DNA of 55,333 nt from an uncultured Bacteroidota bacterium (lineage in GTDB: Bacteria > Bacteroidota > Bacteroidia > AKYH767-A > OLB10). The DNA lies in assembly GCA_903881665.1 (NCBI GenBank), contig CAIRUC010000038.1:1-55333 (forward strand), in the 5' to 3' direction. Below the pieces are notes generated by a model. The model was not told the DNA's origin. It was given only the letters and a program-made list of their open reading frames with translations, and searched no databases. A program made the translations under genes and the position numbers. Below, piece after piece: positions 24,462-33,464 of this stretch (position 1 is the stretch's first letter; each line of letters begins with the position of its first letter).

Positions 24462-27400
24462 TTACCAAACAAATTTAAAGTTATCAATTTGACTATTCCC
24501 ACTAACAATTTTCACGAGAAATACACCAGTAAACTCTCCAACAAAAGGAATTGAAAGAGCATATTGATTAAAATTCAATTGCTTACTTAATACTATTTGC
24601 CCAATGGCATCATACACTGTTACTATACAATTTTCGATGTATTTTGACTTATTAATGAACTTTAACTCACAATTCTGCTTATCTGCTATAAAGCTCAAAT
24701 TACCACTTTTGTAAATAGAAGATTTTGCCTTTCTTGCAAATATTATATTGCAATTACTATCGTCGCTATATGTATTTTTGGGGTTTATAAATAACATAAT
24801 TTCTCTAGCTCTATAAACAGATGCCCCACCTTCGCGAGGACATTGATTTGCAATTGAAGAAAGAATTGTAATTTCAGATTGAGAATATTTGTCAAAGCAT
24901 CTCAATTTATGCAAAGCACTTATTCCATTTAAAGATTTTTCATTTTCATTGACAATGTCATTGGGGAAATAATTGTTATTTTCAGACATTACACTATCTA
25001 AATAGCTATTTAAAACTAGTGATTTTTCAATATAAATTTTAGACTCGTGTTTGTATGCATTATACAAATCGCTATAGTCAACATTTTCATTATTATTAAG
25101 TAAAAGTTGGTTCTGCAGGCAACTAATTGAAGGGTAATTCCCGAAATTTTGATCATTAATAACTTTAAAAATTGTATTCGATGAAAGTCTAAGCCTATTC
25201 TCAGACAATTTGCCAATAATTTTTATTGACAATGAATCATAATAATTTTGATAAACAACTGATGAGTTTAACACAGAATCATTACTTGCAAATTTTTCAA
25301 ACAAAGATTTTGATGCATTAGTAAGTGATTCACTAATAAAGCCGGAATCAATGGGTATTGCCTCCATTGTAAGACTGTCAGAAGCCACAACTTCGAAATT
25401 TTGCACCCTTGCTGATTCGGAACAATTTAATAAAGAATTTGGGAAAAGAGCTAAATATGGAGATGGTTGAAACCATCCATTCTGAAACGGAGGAATTATT
25501 GGATCAAAAGCAATCCCTTGAGATGAATTCGTAAAAAACAATGAACTATTTGTAAAATTAAACCATGATTCATTGTCAGCGCCAAAACCAGAGATATAAT
25601 TGCCAAACCACAAATTGCCTTTGTCCACTTGATTGTCTATAATTGTGTTGTCAAACATATGGAAACCGGTAAAATGATTTTCCATTCGATTTTGGTTAAA
25701 ATCAGTCCCGCCACATTGCCCTAGAAAATCAAAACCATATCGACAATTGTAAGCATAGTTATGAGTTATTTCAAAACGTTGTGAATTTTCGAACATAAAA
25801 CCCGAATTAAGTTCATAAGCGTGTAATTCAGCATCAAAGAAAGATTGATTATTAGCTACTACACCAAAATTCGAATTAATGAAATGATATGCTATACCAG
25901 GAATACTTGGTTCATTTTGAAAGACGGAGTTCTCTGCAACATTAGCATAATCGACATTGCCTAATTCTATTCCCTTCGTTCCGTGCTTTACATTTATGTA
26001 ATTGCATAAAATGTTAAACGTGTTGTTAAGACCGCCGCTTCTTTGGTTCATTTCCCATGCTTGAATACCCTTCGCTGTTCCATTTTGTATCTCATCTGCT
26101 TCCAATGTATTCAATTTTACTAATATGCTAGAAGCATAATCATTTCCTAACAAGTCAATGCAGGCGACGGAAGCAGCAATATTATTCCCAAAAACTTCAA
26201 TTGACCGCCCAAAAGTATTAGCTGCAAATACTCCCTTTTTCATTTCTGCCATACCACAGCTCTTAACTGACAGTTCAGTATTTATGCTTTCAATTCCAAT
26301 TTCACAATTATTCATCGTTTTTGTAACTGTGGGTGGCAAACCATTTGGATAATAATATCCATCAACCAGTGTCATGGCAAATCCTCCCATGTCAATATTT
26401 GATATAGCAGTACCATTAGATTGACTATTGTAGTTTGCATCCGAAATAATATTCTCAAAAACGTTGTTTGTAAATGACAATGCAGAGTTATAACCTAAAA
26501 TACCAGCGTTTAAATCATGGAAATAGTTACATCGTGTTCCAAATGAACTATTTCCAATATTTGCAACAACATTCTTGAGCCTTATTCCTGCCATAGCTTT
26601 GTCACCTTTATTCGTTTGCATATTAAAATAAGGTGAATGATTCCGAAAATCAGGGGTTGTGTAAAATTCGTTGGCTTTAACAAATGTAAAATACTGGAAA
26701 TTATTCCCGTTTGAAGAAAGTTTATTTGAATTGACACCAACTATATTATTAATAAACTTACACCTTCTTATTTTTAATTTAGAACCGCAAAGTGAATTAA
26801 TTCCGAATTCGGCATTCAAAATATTAGATGAAGTTGAAGTTAAGGTATTAGGTTCTATAGATAAACTTGCATTATCCAGTATTATTCCTTTCCACATTTT
26901 ATCGCAAGATGCATCCATTGTTACATTTTCAATAGAAAGTGCATATCCCGGCTCTACTTCCATACTAGCACCCTCCGAAAATAACAGATTGCAATTTTTA
27001 AAATCCAAATCAGTAATGATATTATGAGTGGCCGTTTGTCCTTCATTATCGAAAACATGAAAATCACCATTCAAGTAAATAGTATTTGAGGGACTACAAT
27101 TCACTTCCAAAACGTGTGTGCTAGTTATGTTCGCAATACTTCCTAATACTAATTTCAAATCATTCAAATTTGATCCAGGATCAATAACAAAATTATTAGG
27201 ACTAGCTATTGTACAGCATTCAAAATGCGTCAATATGGCTGTTGCAGAAGAAATACATGTGCCATTCGCATAGTTTGCATTAATTGTAATTGTTCCTTGA
27301 GATGATGAGCTGGAACCTGAAATAGATGAAATAACAATTGGCGAATTTACTACAGTAGAAATAGTATTAATAGAACCACCGTTGACTTGATAGCTATAAG

Positions 27401-29546
27401 CAACATTAGCTTGCGCTGTTTGTTCTAATTCTATTGAATTATTATTTGTTGTACTTGTACAAATAATATATTCGGGTTTCAATTTGATTGACCCGGGATT
27501 AGATATTACAATTTCAGCCTTTGCTACTTGATTTTTGTCAGTTACATATACTATATAACGTGTATCCTCGTCAGGTGAAACGAAAATATTTGTCGATGTA
27601 CTTATACCTTGATTGATATATTTTGAATGCTCGTTTGCAGCAGCTGTAATCCAAATGTATTTTATTGTACCGGTTCCTCCTGATACATTTGTTGTTAATG
27701 ATATTGGCGATGATCCCGAACAATAATTTAATGATGATGCATTAATTGACACCGAAAGTGGCGCAAGTACTTTGATTGACTTTGTTACAATTTCAACAAA
27801 GTGATTAGATGTGTCTTTTGGCGTGTAGGTTGCTGTATAAGTAATATCTGCGGTCGGATTTACTGTGATTTGCGTAGAATCACTTCCTGTACTCCAATGT
27901 ACATTATACCCTTCATTATCTAAAGCAACTAATGTTGTATAAGAACCTGCCGAAATAGTATCTTTCTGCGCATAAAGCTGTCGTGTTCTTTGTGCGTTTG
28001 CTTGATGTACCCTTGTTAAACTAAATGCAGGCAGGGCAACTATTTGGCTTGAAGAAAATAACGACGATGTACGAGTCAAAGTGCCATTTACACCAGAACA
28101 AATATTAAATTCATCCGTTACTCCTGATGCATAATCTGCTGCGTTTGGATAACTTATTTGATCTATAATAGCATTTGCTCCAAATCCAATGGACAGAAGC
28201 CCTGTCAACGAAGCATTGAAAGATGAAATTACTTGATCACTAAGATTCAAAATCAATAACTCGTTATCACTTCCTTTCGCAATATAGAGCGCATAAATAG
28301 GACTGCTTCCATCGTCAAGATTGAGTGCAGTAGGGCTATTGCCTATCTCTAATTTACGAACTGATGATGCGCCCATTAACGATTTGGCAACAAACTCCAT
28401 TGCAATTCCAACGCTTGTGGGCTTATTGATGCTTGTAGCAGTATTACAAGAAGCGCCAATTCCCGGAAAGCCACCCCATTCTTTTAATCCATCAGTTGCA
28501 TTATAAAAGCTTCCAAAAACATAGTTTCCTGATTGGGCATGCAAATTACAAGCCTCAACTCTTGTATTTTCCAAAAATTTCAACGTTAAATATGAATCAT
28601 ATAAAGCATGATACCAAGTTCCATGTATTGCCTGATTTTTATCAAATAAATTATATTCAGTGATCCAAATAGGAGTTGTTGATGCCAACTGTGCAGCTCG
28701 ATTATTTAAATCATCAATATCTGTATTTACTCTTGAGAATATAGCATGATAATTCATCGAAGATATGTCAGTAGTAGCAGCCCTATACTGATGAATCGTA
28801 TATGAATCGACATTACTCCCCAAACTACTTGATACTGCTGTGTTCCAATTTTCGCTTCTTTCACTTGCTCCGCCATCATCATTTTTATTTGATGCAACTG
28901 CGCAAACTTGAACATCGGTTCCCAAATAATCTTTTATTGCGGATCTAAAATCAAGATAAGTTGATGCATAATCGGCGGCTGAAGGAAATTTATCCATATA
29001 GGCCGGTTTAGATAAATAAAATTCATTCCCAATTTCTACCCGCTTAACATTTAAATTTTGGAGTTTAGCCTCCAATAGCATCGCAATTTGATAGTATTTA
29101 TCGGAGGTAAGTGGATTCAACACAAACAATGGTTTTGTTCCTGTATATGCTAATGTTGCTTTGAAATCGGCAATAAAGTTACTACCGGAAGTTCTTGGCA
29201 TAGATCCGTTAAATACACTTGTTAATCTAATTTTCGATTGAAAATCCATATCCAAAGACATTACTCCCTTATCTTCCATATTCCGAAAGAACCAACCCTC
29301 TTGCCAATCCCAATAATTAGCCACCTCACCACCGGGATATCTTAAATAAGACGGCTGTGCATTCAAAATTTCATTCCTTACATCTACATCCGCATAACAC
29401 GAATTAGGATCGAGGGTGTTTTGCCCATTTAAGCCATAAAAGTCACTAATTGGACGTGCTGGACCGGCTGAAATAAAATGAGGATTACTCTGTGAATACC
29501 CTTGTTGAATGAAAAACAACAATACAAGAAGTAGGTTTCTTTTCAT
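24462..29546 (-). CDS. Large T9SS-exported protein with glycosidase-like barrel and beta-helix
   Basis: A 1694-residue modular secreted protein. Signal peptide MKRNLLLVLLFFIQQGYSQ; the ATG at 29546 is chosen because an upstream ATG (29594) would bury it. Residues ~25-510 resemble a clan GH-A (beta/alpha)8 barrel: 'LRYPGGEVANYWDW', acid/base candidate Glu175 in 'VEIGNEFYLS', nucleophile candidate Glu297 in 'PIWITEYNLF', and a beta-sandwich-like end. Residues ~515-790 look like Ig-like modules. Residues ~810-1370 have Asn-rich parallel beta-helix repeats ('LGYNSALSFTNNVFENI'). A helical segment and a T9SS sorting domain ('AIGQIVLSKQLNFNQYALSI') close the protein. Closest recognised relation is arabinofuranosidase- or heparanase-like enzymes; specificity is unknown. 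No SusC/SusD genes nearby. Confidence 0.85.
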   Translation of the reverse strand: MKRNLLLVLLFFIQQGYSQSNPHFISAGPARPISDFYGLNGQNTLDPNSCYADVDVRNEILNAQPSYLRYPGGEVANYWDWQEGWFFRNMEDKGVMSLDMDFQSKIRLTSVFNGSMPRTSGSNFIADFKATLAYTGTKPLFVLNPLTSDKYYQIAMLLEAKLQNLNVKRVEIGNEFYLSKPAYMDKFPSAADYASTYLDFRSAIKDYLGTDVQVCAVASNKNDDGGASERSENWNTAVSSSLGSNVDSYTIHQYRAATTDISSMNYHAIFSRVNTDIDDLNNRAAQLASTTPIWITEYNLFDKNQAIHGTWYHALYDSYLTLKFLENTRVEACNLHAQSGNYVFGSFYNATDGLKEWGGFPGIGASCNTATSINKPTSVGIAMEFVAKSLMGASSVRKLEIGNSPTALNLDDGSSPIYALYIAKGSDNELLILNLSDQVISSFNASLTGLLSIGFGANAIIDQISYPNAADYASGVTDEFNICSGVNGTLTRTSSLFSSSQIVALPAFSLTRVHQANAQRTRQLYAQKDTISAGSYTTLVALDNEGYNVHWSTGSDSTQITVNPTADITYTATYTPKDTSNHFVEIVTKSIKVLAPLSVSINASSLNYCSGSSPISLTTNVSGGTGTIKYIWITAAANEHSKYINQGISTSTNIFVSPDEDTRYIVYVTDKNQVAKAEIVISNPGSIKLKPEYIICTSTTNNNSIELEQTAQANVAYSYQVNGGSINTISTVVNSPIVISSISGSSSSSQGTITINANYANGTCISSATAILTHFECCTIASPNNFVIDPGSNLNDLKLVLGSIANITSTHVLEVNCSPSNTIYLNGDFHVFDNEGQTATHNIITDLDFKNCNLLFSEGASMEVEPGYALSIENVTMDASCDKMWKGIILDNASLSIEPNTLTSTSSNILNAEFGINSLCGSKLKIRRCKFINNIVGVNSNKLSSNGNNFQYFTFVKANEFYTTPDFRNHSPYFNMQTNKGDKAMAGIRLKNVVANIGNSSFGTRCNYFHDLNAGILGYNSALSFTNNVFENIISDANYNSQSNGTAISNIDMGGFAMTLVDGYYYPNGLPPTVTKTMNNCEIGIESINTELSVKSCGMAEMKKGVFAANTFGRSIEVFGNNIAASVACIDLLGNDYASSILVKLNTLEADEIQNGTAKGIQAWEMNQRSGGLNNTFNILCNYINVKHGTKGIELGNVDYANVAENSVFQNEPSIPGIAYHFINSNFGVVANNQSFFDAELHAYELNSGFMFENSQRFEITHNYAYNCRYGFDFLGQCGGTDFNQNRMENHFTGFHMFDNTIIDNQVDKGNLWFGNYISGFGADNESWFNFTNSSLFFTNSSQGIAFDPIIPPFQNGWFQPSPYLALFPNSLLNCSESARVQNFEVVASDSLTMEAIPIDSGFISESLTNASKSLFEKFASNDSVLNSSVVYQNYYDSLSIKIIGKLSENRLRLSSNTIFKVINDQNFGNYPSISCLQNQLLLNNNENVDYSDLYNAYKHESKIYIEKSLVLNSYLDSVMSENNNYFPNDIVNENEKSLNGISALHKLRCFDKYSQSEITILSSIANQCPREGGASVYRAREIMLFINPKNTYSDDSNCNIIFARKAKSSIYKSGNLSFIADKQNCELKFINKSKYIENCIVTVYDAIGQIVLSKQLNFNQYALSIPFVGEFTGVFLVKIVSGNSQIDNFKFVW

Positions 29547-29665
29547 GAAATTGTGTTTTAGGTTAGGTAAATGTAGGAAAAAAATACATTTCATAGCATA
29601 ATTAATACCTAATTTAACACAACTAATTACTTCATTTTAAAACCTAACATTTGAATGAACTACTT

Positions 29666-31237
29666 TTACTTCCAAATATAAATCTCTTCCTTCGAGATCG
29701 GTCGCTTGTCGCCGTGCCATGTAAAATCGCGGAGCTTAAATTCAGAGGGAGGTAATTCTTGAATAGGATACATTGTAGCATCAGGCTGATTCAAAAGCGA
29801 AATTTTTTGAACTTTACTGTCGCTCATATAAATAACCATATCGCTGCAATCGGCTTTGTTGACGCCTGTTAATTGTTGCTTTTTGTTGCGTATGTAATAA
29901 ACCGACTGACCATTGCCAGTGACATTGATTTTATACAGCTTGTTATCGTTAAAGAAACCAACCATATCACGTCCCTTAATTTGATCGAATCGCACTGAGT
30001 CTTCCAGTCCTGCAATAAATGAATTGCTTGTCAGAAATAAGTACTTCAGTTTATTATCCACTAATTGTAAGCGGATATGCGCAGCCGTTAGTTGATTTTT
30101 TTCATTCCACAGAATTGGAGAACTAAAAAAATGAATTGTTGAATCACTTGTTGAATAAACTAGTGAATCGCATTGCCCTTGCAAATCAGGTTTAAAAATT
30201 CTGACATGATGATAAGCGAAATAACTATTTATTTTTTGAGCAGTATCTTGAATCGCATAAAGTGTATCGGCATGAATAAACAAACTATCAGATGTAAATA
30301 TTTTAGTAAGCGTACTTCTTCCAGTCACAAATGATTTACCTTGCTTTTCATTCATAAAAGCATAATCACCTCCTATTATCGTCTTCTGCACGGTATCAGT
30401 TAATTGAACATTATTCCAAGCTCGACCAATACTTGTAACACGATCATACAATAATGAATCGCCCGACAAACGATTCGATTTCGAATTGATATAGGCATTC
30501 TTTCCGAAGTACGACTTTTCGGTTTTTGTACTATACCATCCATTTTCACAATAGATCAATCCTGAATCCTTACCAAGTGAATTAATTGTTGAAGGGCCGA
30601 AGAAATAAGCAATTTCAGAGGGCGTATGATACTTCAACGTATCGGAATGCATGATGTATTTAGGATTATTCAATAGCACATGATCTTTAAAAAACACCAT
30701 GCGCTCCTTTGCATAATAATATCCCCGCGTACTTGTTAAGACATTTTCATGATCGAGTACTTTTCCACCCGTATTATATTCACCAATATCATTTGCGAGA
30801 TCGTAATTCAAAGCAGTAGTCATCAACTGCATCTTACCATCGGTCATGCGCACTTCCTTGCCCGTAATAACTGCCTTCTGTTCATTCCCTTCATAGTGCA
30901 ATACATCACCATAGAGCTTCGCCGCAGGACCTTCAATCCTGATAGAGCCATACGCATCAATACTATTACTTGCCTCATAAAAAAGAGCACTATCGCAATA
31001 CATATACGTATCGCCTTGCTTAAAAATTACATTTCCGATTAATCGGCGTACTTCAATATCATTCTGTTTAACCCCTTCGAGCGAACCGGCCTGAATAATT
31101 TCAATTTGTCGTGCTTTTTTCTCTTGCGCAATTCCGTTATAACAGAACATAACGAACATGATCAATAATAGAAAAGTCCGTTTGAATAAATCAAACGAAC
31201 TTCCCGGATATGGACTTAAAATTTTATTATCAATCAT
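29666..31237 (-). CDS. OstA-like protein (LptD/LptA N-terminal-type domain)
   Basis: A 523-residue exported protein. A hydrophobic segment 'RTFLLLIMFVMFCYNGIAQE' (about residues 20-39) is a signal peptide or anchor with a longer than usual lead. The mature part carries the OstA-like beta-jellyroll pattern: 'LIGNVIFKQGDTYMYCDSAL', 'AYGSIRIEGPAAKLYGDVLH', 'HSDTLKYHTPSEIAYFFGPS'. Relatives LptA and LptD carry lipopolysaccharide across the periplasm; the Bacteroidota OstA-like family is presumed to share that function but is not well characterised. It is the last gene of the rel-fur-STAS-purA unit, 21 bases after purA. Confidence 0.88.
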   Translation of the reverse strand: MIDNKILSPYPGSSFDLFKRTFLLLIMFVMFCYNGIAQEKKARQIEIIQAGSLEGVKQNDIEVRRLIGNVIFKQGDTYMYCDSALFYEASNSIDAYGSIRIEGPAAKLYGDVLHYEGNEQKAVITGKEVRMTDGKMQLMTTALNYDLANDIGEYNTGGKVLDHENVLTSTRGYYYAKERMVFFKDHVLLNNPKYIMHSDTLKYHTPSEIAYFFGPSTINSLGKDSGLIYCENGWYSTKTEKSYFGKNAYINSKSNRLSGDSLLYDRVTSIGRAWNNVQLTDTVQKTIIGGDYAFMNEKQGKSFVTGRSTLTKIFTSDSLFIHADTLYAIQDTAQKINSYFAYHHVRIFKPDLQGQCDSLVYSTSDSTIHFFSSPILWNEKNQLTAAHIRLQLVDNKLKYLFLTSNSFIAGLEDSVRFDQIKGRDMVGFFNDNKLYKINVTGNGQSVYYIRNKKQQLTGVNKADCSDMVIYMSDSKVQKISLLNQPDATMYPIQELPPSEFKLRDFTWHGDKRPISKEEIYIWK

Positions 31238-31258
31238 TAATGTAAAATCAACATCGGA

Positions 31259-32539
31259 TTATTTCACCATTATATCGCGAAGCATCGTTTGCTTACGATC
31301 TGGTCCAACAGAAACAATTGTTATTGGTAAGCCTGTTGCTTTTTCAATATATGCTATATACTTATGTAATGATTGCGGCAACTCATCAATATCGGTCACA
31401 TGATCAAGCACTTCATTCCAACCTTCCACTTCTTCATATACTGGTTCGATCGGCTCGTTCACCACATCATACGGCACATAATCGATAAGCTGACCACGGT
31501 ATTTATATTTCGTACAAACTTTTAATTTTTCGAAACCGCTTAAAACATCCGATTTCATCATGATCAACTGCGTTACCCCATTCAACATGATAGCATATTT
31601 CAACGCAGGAATATCGAGCCATCCACAACGACGAGGACGTCCAGTAGTTGCACCGAATTCATTCCCTTTTTTACGAAGTAATTCACCCGTTTCATCGTTT
31701 AATTCAGTAGGAAAAGGACCACTTCCAACACGCGTACAATATGCTTTAAAAATTCCATATACTTCGCCAATATTAGTTGGTGCTATACCTAAGCCAATAC
31801 AAGTTCCTGCTGTAATGGTATGCGACGAAGTAACGAAAGGGTACGAACCAAAATCAACGTCTAACAAAGAACCTTGAGCACCTTCAGCAAGAATACTCTT
31901 GTTTTCTTTGATAAAACGATTCATTTCATATTCGCTATCGATTAATGGTAAATTTTTAATTAACTCAATTCCTTCGAAAAATGCAGGCTCCATTTCAGCC
32001 AAGTTATATTCGAAATTATATTGAGCCAATAAAACTTTATGCTTTTGAACTAATTTATTATAGTTCGATAAAAAATCAGGATGCTCAATATCGCCGATAC
32101 GTAATCCGTTGCGGCCCGTTTTATCCATATAAGCCGGACCGATACCTTTCAACGTAGAACCAATTTTCTCTTTACCCTTTGCCGCTTCAGAAGCAGCATC
32201 GATTAATCGATGAGTTGGTAAAATTAGATGCGCTTTACGAGAGATGAATAGATTTTTAGCGACATCAACACCGCGTGCTTTCAAGGCATCAATTTCCTTT
32301 TTAAACACCACGGGATCGATCACCACACCATTACCGATAACATTCACTTTACCGGCATGAAATATTCCGGAAGGAATGGTATGCAATACATGTTTCGTAC
32401 CTTCGAATTCGAGGGTATGACCTGCATTTGGTCCGCCCTGAAACCTGGCAATTACATCATAGCGCGGCGTAAGCACATCTACTACCTTACCTTTTCCTTC
32501 GTCGCCCCACTGAAGGCCTAACAAAACATCTACTTTCAT
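31259..32539 (-). CDS. purA: Adenylosuccinate synthetase
   Basis: A 426-residue GTP-dependent enzyme joining IMP and aspartate, the first committed step to AMP. The N-terminal 'VLLGLQWGDEGKGKVVD' includes the catalytic Asp and P-loop; 'GPNAGHTLEFEG' supplies the catalytic His; 'TTGRPRRCGWLD' and 'KSDVLSGFEKLKVC' are C-terminal signatures. Length is standard. It lies in an operon with the (p)ppGpp synthetase; PurA is a known ppGpp-inhibited enzyme in several bacteria, so the arrangement is consistent with stringent control of purine synthesis (inference). Confidence 0.98.
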   Translation of the reverse strand: MKVDVLLGLQWGDEGKGKVVDVLTPRYDVIARFQGGPNAGHTLEFEGTKHVLHTIPSGIFHAGKVNVIGNGVVIDPVVFKKEIDALKARGVDVAKNLFISRKAHLILPTHRLIDAASEAAKGKEKIGSTLKGIGPAYMDKTGRNGLRIGDIEHPDFLSNYNKLVQKHKVLLAQYNFEYNLAEMEPAFFEGIELIKNLPLIDSEYEMNRFIKENKSILAEGAQGSLLDVDFGSYPFVTSSHTITAGTCIGLGIAPTNIGEVYGIFKAYCTRVGSGPFPTELNDETGELLRKKGNEFGATTGRPRRCGWLDIPALKYAIMLNGVTQLIMMKSDVLSGFEKLKVCTKYKYRGQLIDYVPYDVVNEPIEPVYEEVEGWNEVLDHVTDIDELPQSLHKYIAYIEKATGLPITIVSVGPDRKQTMLRDIMVK

Positions 32540-32585
32540 CTACTTATATTATAAGCCAGAGCCAATGTACTCCGGATCTATTTTA

Positions 32586-32933
32586 TTAATTATTTAATGC
32601 TTTTGCAGCATGATCTTCTGTATCAACTACAGAGAAAACATTCACCAATTTAGTAATCACCAAAAGTGATTTTATTTTTTCAGGCACTGCACAAATCACA
32701 GCTTCACCTCCCGATTTTCTTGCTTTCGATAAAATACCAAGCAATACATTTAGACCTGTACTGTTCATGTATTTAAAATCGGAAAGTTCAATTACGAAAT
32801 TAGTGGCGTCTTTATCTGCCATATTATTAATTTCATCCATCAGGTCATTTGCCTGATTTTTCTCGATTAGATTTCCGCTGAGAGTAATCAGAGCGTACTT
32901 TTCTTTTTCCTTGATTGTATATGTGAACTCCAT
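32586..32933 (-). CDS. STAS-domain anti-sigma-factor antagonist-like protein
   Basis: A 115-residue single STAS domain of the SpoIIAA/RsbV type. The phosphorylation loop 'YMNSTGLNVLL' places Ser58 at the position of the SpoIIAA phosphoserine. Family members switch partner proteins by binding an anti-sigma factor kinase or related partner when dephosphorylated. No kinase, phosphatase or sigma factor is encoded nearby, so partners are unknown. It starts 9 bases after the fur-family stop codon and precedes purA by 46 bases, within the rel operon. Confidence 0.9.
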   Translation of the reverse strand: MEFTYTIKEKEKYALITLSGNLIEKNQANDLMDEINNMADKDATNFVIELSDFKYMNSTGLNVLLGILSKARKSGGEAVICAVPEKIKSLLVITKLVNVFSVVDTEDHAAKALNN

Positions 32934-32942
32934 GTTTTAATC

Positions 32943-33464
32943 TTATGACTTGGCCAAAGTTACCTGTTTTTTCTTTTTGAGATTAACACAAGTGCCATTG
33001 GTTAATAAGTTATTGCATTTACCGTATAGATTGAGACTGTGGTGAGTAACCTGAAATCCTAAAATTTCGCCCATCATCGACTGAATCTGTTGAATTCGAG
33101 GGTCGCAAAACTCCATTACCTTCTCGCAATCCTGACAGATCAAATGATCGTGTTGTTTATAAGAAAATGACTTTTCGAACTGCGCCATATTCTTCCCGAA
33201 CTGATGTTTAGTGATCAGATTACAAGTAATAAGGTGCTCAATTGTATTGTAAATAGTAGCTCTACTCACATGGTACTTCTTGTTTTTCAAATGAATAAAC
33301 AAAAGTTCAACATCAAAGTGTTCGTCTATCGAATAAATTTCCCTTAAGATAGCAAATCGTTCGGGCGTTTTACGTAATCCATGCTGCTCTAGATAATCAG
33401 CGAAAATTTGCTGCACCTTCTCTTTGATATCGTCGGGCTGTTGTTTAATTATCTGCTTGCTCAT
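32943..33464 (-). CDS. Fur-family metal-responsive regulator
   Basis: A 173-residue Fur/Per/Zur-type regulator. The winged-helix domain (about 15-97) has 'RKTPERFAILREIY' and recognition helix 'VSRATIYNTIEHL'. The dimerisation domain contains 'HDHLICQDCEKVMEF' (His105, His107, Cys110, Cys113) for structural or regulatory metal, and Cys150 and Cys159 near the end; the second tight CxxC of many Fur proteins is not present. Its start codon overlaps the rel stop codon by 4 bases (ATGA), so translation is coupled. Metal identity (iron, zinc or peroxide sensing) is not decidable here. Confidence 0.93.
   Translation of the reverse strand: MSKQIIKQQPDDIKEKVQQIFADYLEQHGLRKTPERFAILREIYSIDEHFDVELLFIHLKNKKYHVSRATIYNTIEHLITCNLITKHQFGKNMAQFEKSFSYKQHDHLICQDCEKVMEFCDPRIQQIQSMMGEILGFQVTHHSLNLYGKCNNLLTNGTCVNLKKKKQVTLAKS

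Noticed and set aside
24462..29546. Polysaccharide utilisation locus (PUL) interpretation of the T9SS cargo region
   Set aside because: No SusC/SusD pair, no ECF sigma/anti-sigma or hybrid two-component gene nearby.
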